DNA of 9,075 bases from an uncultured Bacilli bacterium (lineage in GTDB: Bacteria > Bacillota_I > Bacilli_A > RFN20 > CAG-288), in assembly GCA_934700375.1 (NCBI GenBank), contig CAKUXT010000076.1, positions 1 to 9,075 on the forward strand, in the 5' to 3' direction. How positions within the stretch are numbered: position 1 is the stretch's first letter; each line of letters begins with the position of its first letter. A program made the translations under genes and the position numbers. The notes under the pieces are model-generated. The model had not been told where the DNA came from and made no database searches. It saw only the letters and a program-made list of their open reading frames with translations. Below, one piece after another: positions 7,001-9,075 of this stretch.

Positions 7001-8675
7001 CTCCTTTGAATCCATCCTTGATTTTGCAGGCTCTTTCCCGCATTATCGCCTCTTATGGCACTACAGAAGCAAAAACGAGGACCTTATCTCCTTCTCCAAC
7101 AACCACTTCTATCACTCCTCTCTTATCACCTTCCCTTCCGCATTGATGAAGAAGGAAGGGTTCGGTGTTGACTTCTACTATGTCGACCATGGTATCTATA
7201 ACAGAAAATACCGATATAACGAGGAAGAGGCCAAGAAGATCGTCGATCTGATTGAACAGGATAGAATGCTCTATCCTGATCAATCCTTAGGTGTCGTCTG
7301 TATGAATATCTCTCAGCAGGAACGCATTCAGTCTCTTTTGGAAGAGCGATGTGCGCTCAATCCTGATCTGAATGACAGTCTCTCTATGGAGACAAAAGAG
7401 CCACTGTTCATCAAGAACCTTGAGACTGTTCAAGGCGATGAGAGAGATAGGATCATCCTCTCCATCGGCTATGGAAAGGATGATGAAGGTAAGCTTTATC
7501 ATAACTTCGGTCCTTTGAATCGACTCGGCGGAGAGAGAAGACTTAATGTCGCTATCACCAGAGCCAAATACAATGTTCAGGTCGTCTCTTCGATTCACTC
7601 CTACGATATCAAAGAGGATCGAATCAGCTCTGTCGGTCCGAAGCTTCTGAAAGATTATCTCGATTATGCAGAAAGAGGAGAACCATTGCCAGTCAAGGAG
7701 GAAGTCTTGACTGGCAATAAATCCTCTCTCTTAGTTGATATCCTTGCCTCTTTCTTAGAAAAATACGGATATCAGGTGAAGAAGAACTTAGGATGTTCCG
7801 GTTATCCGATTGATCTTGCTGTTGTCAATCCAGACCATGAGAACGAATATATCCTTGCGATTGAGTTTGATGGATACAATTATCATTCCGTCTCTTCTAC
7901 AAGAGACAGAGAGAGGCTTAGAAAGCAGATTCTGAAGGCGCAGGGATGGCATTATTATCGTATCTGGTGTACAGACTTCTTCCTCAACAGAAGAAGCGAA
8001 GAGCTTCGTCTATTGAAGACGTTAAGAGAGATTGAATCCGGAAATGTTTCTGAGAATGAAGAAAATCAGGAAACCTTCTGCTTTGAAAGAAAGGAAGAGA
8101 AGATTCCTGAGAACATCGAATCCTATTTCCGCATGTTTGCTCCTTTCCCAAGCGTTGTTGCTTTAGAACAGGTTCCGCCCTCTGATGCTTATCAGATCAA
8201 TAAGATTCTCGATTCCAAAATCGAGAATCTCATCACATATGAACAGCCGATCTGTAAGACAAGACTTCTAAGATTCCTTGCTGCTTTGACGGGAAGAAAG
8301 GCTGTGACTGCAACGATTACGGATGCTTTCAAGGATGTGATGTCTAAGTCATGGCATTATAGAATCAGACAGTGGAGTGACTGTAATTCAACGTACTATT
8401 GGATGGATGACTGCAATGATTTCTCATTACGTATTGGTAATCAGAGAAGTATTGAAGAGATACCGGGTGTTGAGATCAAAAACGGTTTATTGAAGCTTGT
8501 TGAATTACAGACTTTGCTTTCTGTTGATGATTTATATCATTCTTTTTGCTATCTTATTGGTTACAGGAAAGTATCTCATGATATGAGTGTCAGATTGGAT
8601 ACTTATCTGACTGAACTGATTGATGAGGGTAAGATTTCTGTCGATAGTGAGAAGTATGTGTGCGTAAAGAAATGA
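4071..8675 (+). CDS. hheA: DUF4011 / superfamily I helicase / Vsr-like nuclease / DUF3320 protein, probable Hhe antiphage protein
   Basis: This is a 1534-residue multidomain protein. The N-terminus (LDELLDLGKKNRLLYF, about 8-24) matches DUF4011. Superfamily I helicase motifs follow: Walker A GPPGTGKSQT (309-318), then a helical, charged, coiled-coil-like insertion of several hundred residues, then DEASQ (924-928), GDNKQMPP (948-955), WHYRS (996-1000), VQGDERD (1120-1126) and GERRLNVAITRAK (1154-1166). A Vsr/MTES_1575-type PD-(D/E)XK domain starts near 1222, with D1248 in YPIDLAV, E1265-F-D1267, H1272 and a GWHYYRIW segment. A DUF3320-like region lies at about 1365-1450. All catalytic motifs look intact. 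The DUF4011-helicase-Vsr arrangement is, from memory, the single-gene defence system Hhe. The protein probably senses or unwinds and cuts foreign DNA in the cytoplasm; the substrate is inferred. Start 4071 has an SD (4058-4064); ATG 4032 lies inside the promoter and is rejected. A terminator follows the TGA stop. Confidence 0.93.
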   Translation: MDSLNLQRCLDELLDLGKKNRLLYFSETGGIIKTISSLSASDFLSSLLNNKRFSIFDLDRYQHALNLTNEELNSSNKRMEFYFKAKDKYLTGAHKSDELLLLPKRAGLYSSLKRIAATAGESLEERGINILFLTFGSLIWNDIDEKEDITSPLLLVPVYLEKKQGSKDYEIIINESEDVQVNTTLAYKLKQTYSLTLPSFDPDNDDYTLYMRKVKESIASFTDWKLRDDSYIGLFAFSKIDMYHDLKSHEKEALDNPVVRKLFGYSASECDFKSQNDEKPVLHNVIDADASQNRAVLASKQGQSFVLEGPPGTGKSQTITNIIADALYDGKRVLFVSEKKAALDVVLHKLQQVHLDDFCLPLHGNKANKKDVVNEIGRVLRMNYSLMTEEGEKKLSDLFMENEKLNQYKEISGTYSTDLSMAYYQVLMKASTYQDIESPLFRFEEIEKKDNAYLSQAKGNLLALESIASVHGRELTGYAFYGLLPDKCSYEEKIDLQILIRDLLQKKEDLNSKAVTLIPFMHTRNSMKGMKETLSDINTLKEMKFYNSSFFLKENHENLSSAFADVEKKIEERSKKINAALEVAKPEALEIDASSLLDKFDTSYQTKARIFKPSYWKRKKKLKAFALNKKGFNYQKALSLVETLAQCQRARENAYHSLEHLNSLLSIETRVNEEHLSLAKESFEKAKEIKGSYYFDQPMNLNDYQKFKADTESITLKSSDFDDVDKLQSFFEKSKLSFEDMTIIEMEDKAKAMNDNFDLFDMNVQLMKIINSAKEEGYFSFVCSYLNSELLLENIIPAFEKCFYVQMAQYILSKEPCLSSFVRPNNDSLVKDYIRDDKLSFEISQALIKEKCSHQIPKIFSRQNNIVSAFLLETTKKRNIPSVRALMNKYGSLIQKIKPCFMMSPLTVSSFLGDNMDFDLIVFDEASQVFPWDAIGAIYRGKQVIIVGDNKQMPPTSFFMAGVSDDENDNMSDNDIASFESILDFAGSFPHYRLLWHYRSKNEDLISFSNNHFYHSSLITFPSALMKKEGFGVDFYYVDHGIYNRKYRYNEEEAKKIVDLIEQDRMLYPDQSLGVVCMNISQQERIQSLLEERCALNPDLNDSLSMETKEPLFIKNLETVQGDERDRIILSIGYGKDDEGKLYHNFGPLNRLGGERRLNVAITRAKYNVQVVSSIHSYDIKEDRISSVGPKLLKDYLDYAERGEPLPVKEEVLTGNKSSLLVDILASFLEKYGYQVKKNLGCSGYPIDLAVVNPDHENEYILAIEFDGYNYHSVSSTRDRERLRKQILKAQGWHYYRIWCTDFFLNRRSEELRLLKTLREIESGNVSENEENQETFCFERKEEKIPENIESYFRMFAPFPSVVALEQVPPSDAYQINKILDSKIENLITYEQPICKTRLLRFLAALTGRKAVTATITDAFKDVMSKSWHYRIRQWSDCNSTYYWMDDCNDFSLRIGNQRSIEEIPGVEIKNGLLKLVELQTLLSVDDLYHSFCYLIGYRKVSHDMSVRLDTYLTELIDEGKISVDSEKYVCVKK
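5622..5659 (+). repeat. 13-bp perfect inverted repeat inside the helicase-nuclease gene
   Basis: ATTCCTTTCATGC (5622-5634) pairs exactly with GCATGAAAGGAAT (5647-5659) across a 12-nt loop. It lies in the part encoding the helical insertion between helicase motifs I and II. No U tract follows. Function unknown; it may be chance in a sequence that mixes purine-rich and pyrimidine-rich codons. Confidence 0.7.
6260..6288 (+). repeat. Hairpin with one bulge inside the helicase-nuclease gene
   Basis: CTTCGAAA (6260-6267) pairs with TTTCGAAG (6281-6288), and AGAG (6268-6271) pairs with CTCT (6276-6279), leaving one bulged C (6280) and loop CAAG. It is 12 bp in total and followed by no U tract. Function unknown. 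Confidence 0.65.
7685..7718 (+). promoter_or_regulatory. 13-bp hairpin enclosing an SD and an in-frame TTG start
   Basis: ATTGCCAGTCAAG (7685-7697) pairs perfectly with CTTGACTGGCAAT (7706-7718) over loop GAGGAAGT. The sequence AAGGAGG (7695-7701) spans the end of the left arm and the loop, and 5 nt later TTG (7707-7709) lies in the right arm, in frame with the large gene (codon 1213). Starting there would give a 322-residue protein with only the Vsr-like nuclease and DUF3320 parts. The motif falls in the linker just after the last helicase motif. The hairpin and SD are seen directly; internal initiation is inference. Confidence 0.5.
8203..8230 (+). repeat. 12-bp perfect hairpin with tetraloop inside the helicase-nuclease gene
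   Basis: AGATTCTCGATT (8203-8214) pairs exactly with AATCGAGAATCT (8219-8230) across loop CCAA. It lies in the DUF3320-encoding part (peptide KILDSKIENL). No U tract follows, so it is not a terminator. Role unknown. Confidence 0.7.
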
Positions 8676-8680
8676 GTTAA

Positions 8681-8705
8681 AACCAGTGCTCTGGTTATGA
8701 TTTTT
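8681..8705 (+). terminator. Intrinsic terminator of the helicase-nuclease gene
   Basis: AACCAG (8681-8686), loop TGCT and CTGGTT (8691-8696) form a 6-bp hairpin. It is followed by ATGA and a run of five T (8701-8705), starting 5 nt after the TGA stop codon. The stem is short but the position and T run fit a Rho-independent terminator. Confidence 0.65.
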
Positions 8706-8726
8706 CTGTCCTAATGCCTCTTTATG

Positions 8727-8766
8727 TTATCGTTACAAAGTGGCTTCTTTGTAACCCTTAATTTTT
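8727..8766. repeat. Second hairpin; left arm resembles the 47-bp repeat arm
   Basis: GTTACAAAG (8732-8740), loop TGGCTT and CTTTGTAAC (8747-8755) form a perfect 9-bp stem, followed by CCTTA and a T-rich run (8761-8766). It may be a back-up terminator. The left flank TTATCGTTACAAA (8727-8739) matches the arm TTATCGTCACAAA of the 43-bp palindrome at 12 of 13 bases, so it could be a diverged family member. Confidence 0.55.
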
Positions 8767-8784
8767 GGTTGCCCTTTGGTTTGT

Positions 8785-8813
8785 TTGACATCTGTTTTCC
8801 AGCGGACTAAGAT
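8785..8813 (+). promoter_or_regulatory. Promoter upstream of the small lipoprotein ORF
   Basis: A perfect -35 TTGACA (8785-8790) is followed after exactly 17 bp by TAAGAT (8808-8813), a 4-of-6 match to the -10 consensus. Transcription would begin near 8820 and give a leader of about 52 nt before ATG 8872. Confidence 0.6.
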
Positions 8814-8822
8814 TGACCTAAT

Positions 8823-8856
8823 AAGGGGGATTTCGTGTGGATACATAAATGTATCC
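8823..8856 (+). promoter_or_regulatory. Leader with SD-like AAGGGGGA and an 18-bp palindrome
   Basis: AAGGGGGA (8823-8830) resembles an SD but lies 41 nt before the lipoprotein ATG. Between them GGATACAT (8839-8846), AA and ATGTATCC (8849-8856) form a perfect palindrome. An ATG inside its right arm (8849) opens an 8-codon ORF (MYPTKQNL) whose TGA stop overlaps the lipoprotein start as ATGA (8872-8875). This could be translational coupling, but the spacing from SD to 8849 (18 nt) is long. Confidence 0.35.
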
Positions 8857-8871
8857 AACAAAACAAAACTT

Positions 8872-9015
8872 ATGAACAAGAAAATAGTCACATTATTATG
8901 TTCTCTCTTTCTCCTCTCAGGCTGTTCCGGCCTCTTCGAAAGCGGAAAAACAGATGATATCTCATCCGTCACGGATGATGAAGGAAAGATATCAGAGCCT
9001 AGTCATTACTCATAG
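8872..9015 (+). CDS. Short lipoprotein-like protein, possibly a truncated remnant
   Basis: This 47-residue ORF starts at ATG 8872 and ends at TAG 9015. MNKK plus a hydrophobic stretch (IVTLLCSLFLL) and lipobox LSGC (residues 15-18, lipid-acceptor Cys18) make a textbook lipoprotein signal peptide. The mature part is only 30 acidic, Ser-rich residues (GLFESGKTDD...), like the flexible linker that normally precedes a folded substrate-binding domain. No SD is directly upstream of the ATG. A good promoter (8785-8813) lies before it. The following 60 bases in all frames do not continue a recognisable protein, so either this is a genuine tiny lipoprotein or the rest of a larger one has been deleted. 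If expressed it would be anchored to the outer face of the membrane. I do not recognise a specific family. Confidence 0.5.
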   Translation: MNKKIVTLLCSLFLLSGCSGLFESGKTDDISSVTDDEGKISEPSHYS

Positions 9016-9075
9016 GATTTGTCCCTTTTAAACCGCGGTTTGGCACAATTTTCATTATTTTCTTGCTTTTGTATT

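Noticed and set aside
8733..8972. 79-codon minus-strand ORF opposite the lipoprotein
   Set aside because: It runs through terminator-like, promoter and leader elements and has no recognisable domain.
9030..9041. AAACCGCGGTTT palindrome as a terminator
   Set aside because: With a four-base loop only 4 bp can pair and no T tract follows directly; it is a short palindrome of unknown meaning.

Overview
The window looks like a chromosomal accessory region of a low-GC Bacillota (Firmicutes), possibly a gut Erysipelotrichia-type organism. The reasons are AT-rich intergenic DNA, AGGAGG-type ribosome binding sites, TATAAT-type promoters, standard stop codons including TGA, and several AAA_14/DUF4143 ATPases of a kind common in such genomes. 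The taxonomic guess is weak. No tRNA, rRNA, transposase, integrase or CRISPR array is visible.

Layout. Positions 1-2385 hold two leftward, paralogous AAA_14 + DUF4143 ATPase genes. The first (1-994) runs off the left edge without its C-terminus; the second (1090-2385) is complete. A short intergenic stretch between them carries a promoter -10 and two overlapping, mutually exclusive inverted repeats. Positions 2386-2603 are a divergent control region with three copies of a ~20-bp GTGT-type repeat and a 43-bp near-perfect palindrome. A third, rightward AAA_14/DUF4143 ATPase of a different subtype follows (2604-3827). It is bracketed by two 45/47-identical direct repeats, each built around that palindrome. 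Positions 3828-4070 are noncoding and pyrimidine-rich, ending in a probable extended -10 promoter.

The centrepiece is a 1534-residue protein (4071-8675): DUF4011-like N-terminus, split superfamily I helicase, Vsr/MTES_1575-type PD-(D/E)XK nuclease and DUF3320-like C-terminus. From memory this is the architecture of the single-gene antiphage system Hhe. Its coding region contains a 13-bp hairpin at the helicase/nuclease boundary that encloses AAGGAGG and an in-frame TTG, so a separate nuclease + DUF3320 product is conceivable.

After this gene come an intrinsic terminator (8681-8705), a second hairpin whose left arm resembles the 47-bp repeat family, a well-spaced promoter (TTGACA, 17 bp, TAAGAT) and a 47-residue lipoprotein-like ORF (8872-9015) that may be a truncated remnant. 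Nothing recognisable was found in 9016-9075.

Reading of the whole: a likely defence gene beside three DUF4143 ATPases with repeat-rich, apparently operator-bearing control regions. Whether the ATPases work with the helicase-nuclease or merely share an accessory locus cannot be decided from the sequence.
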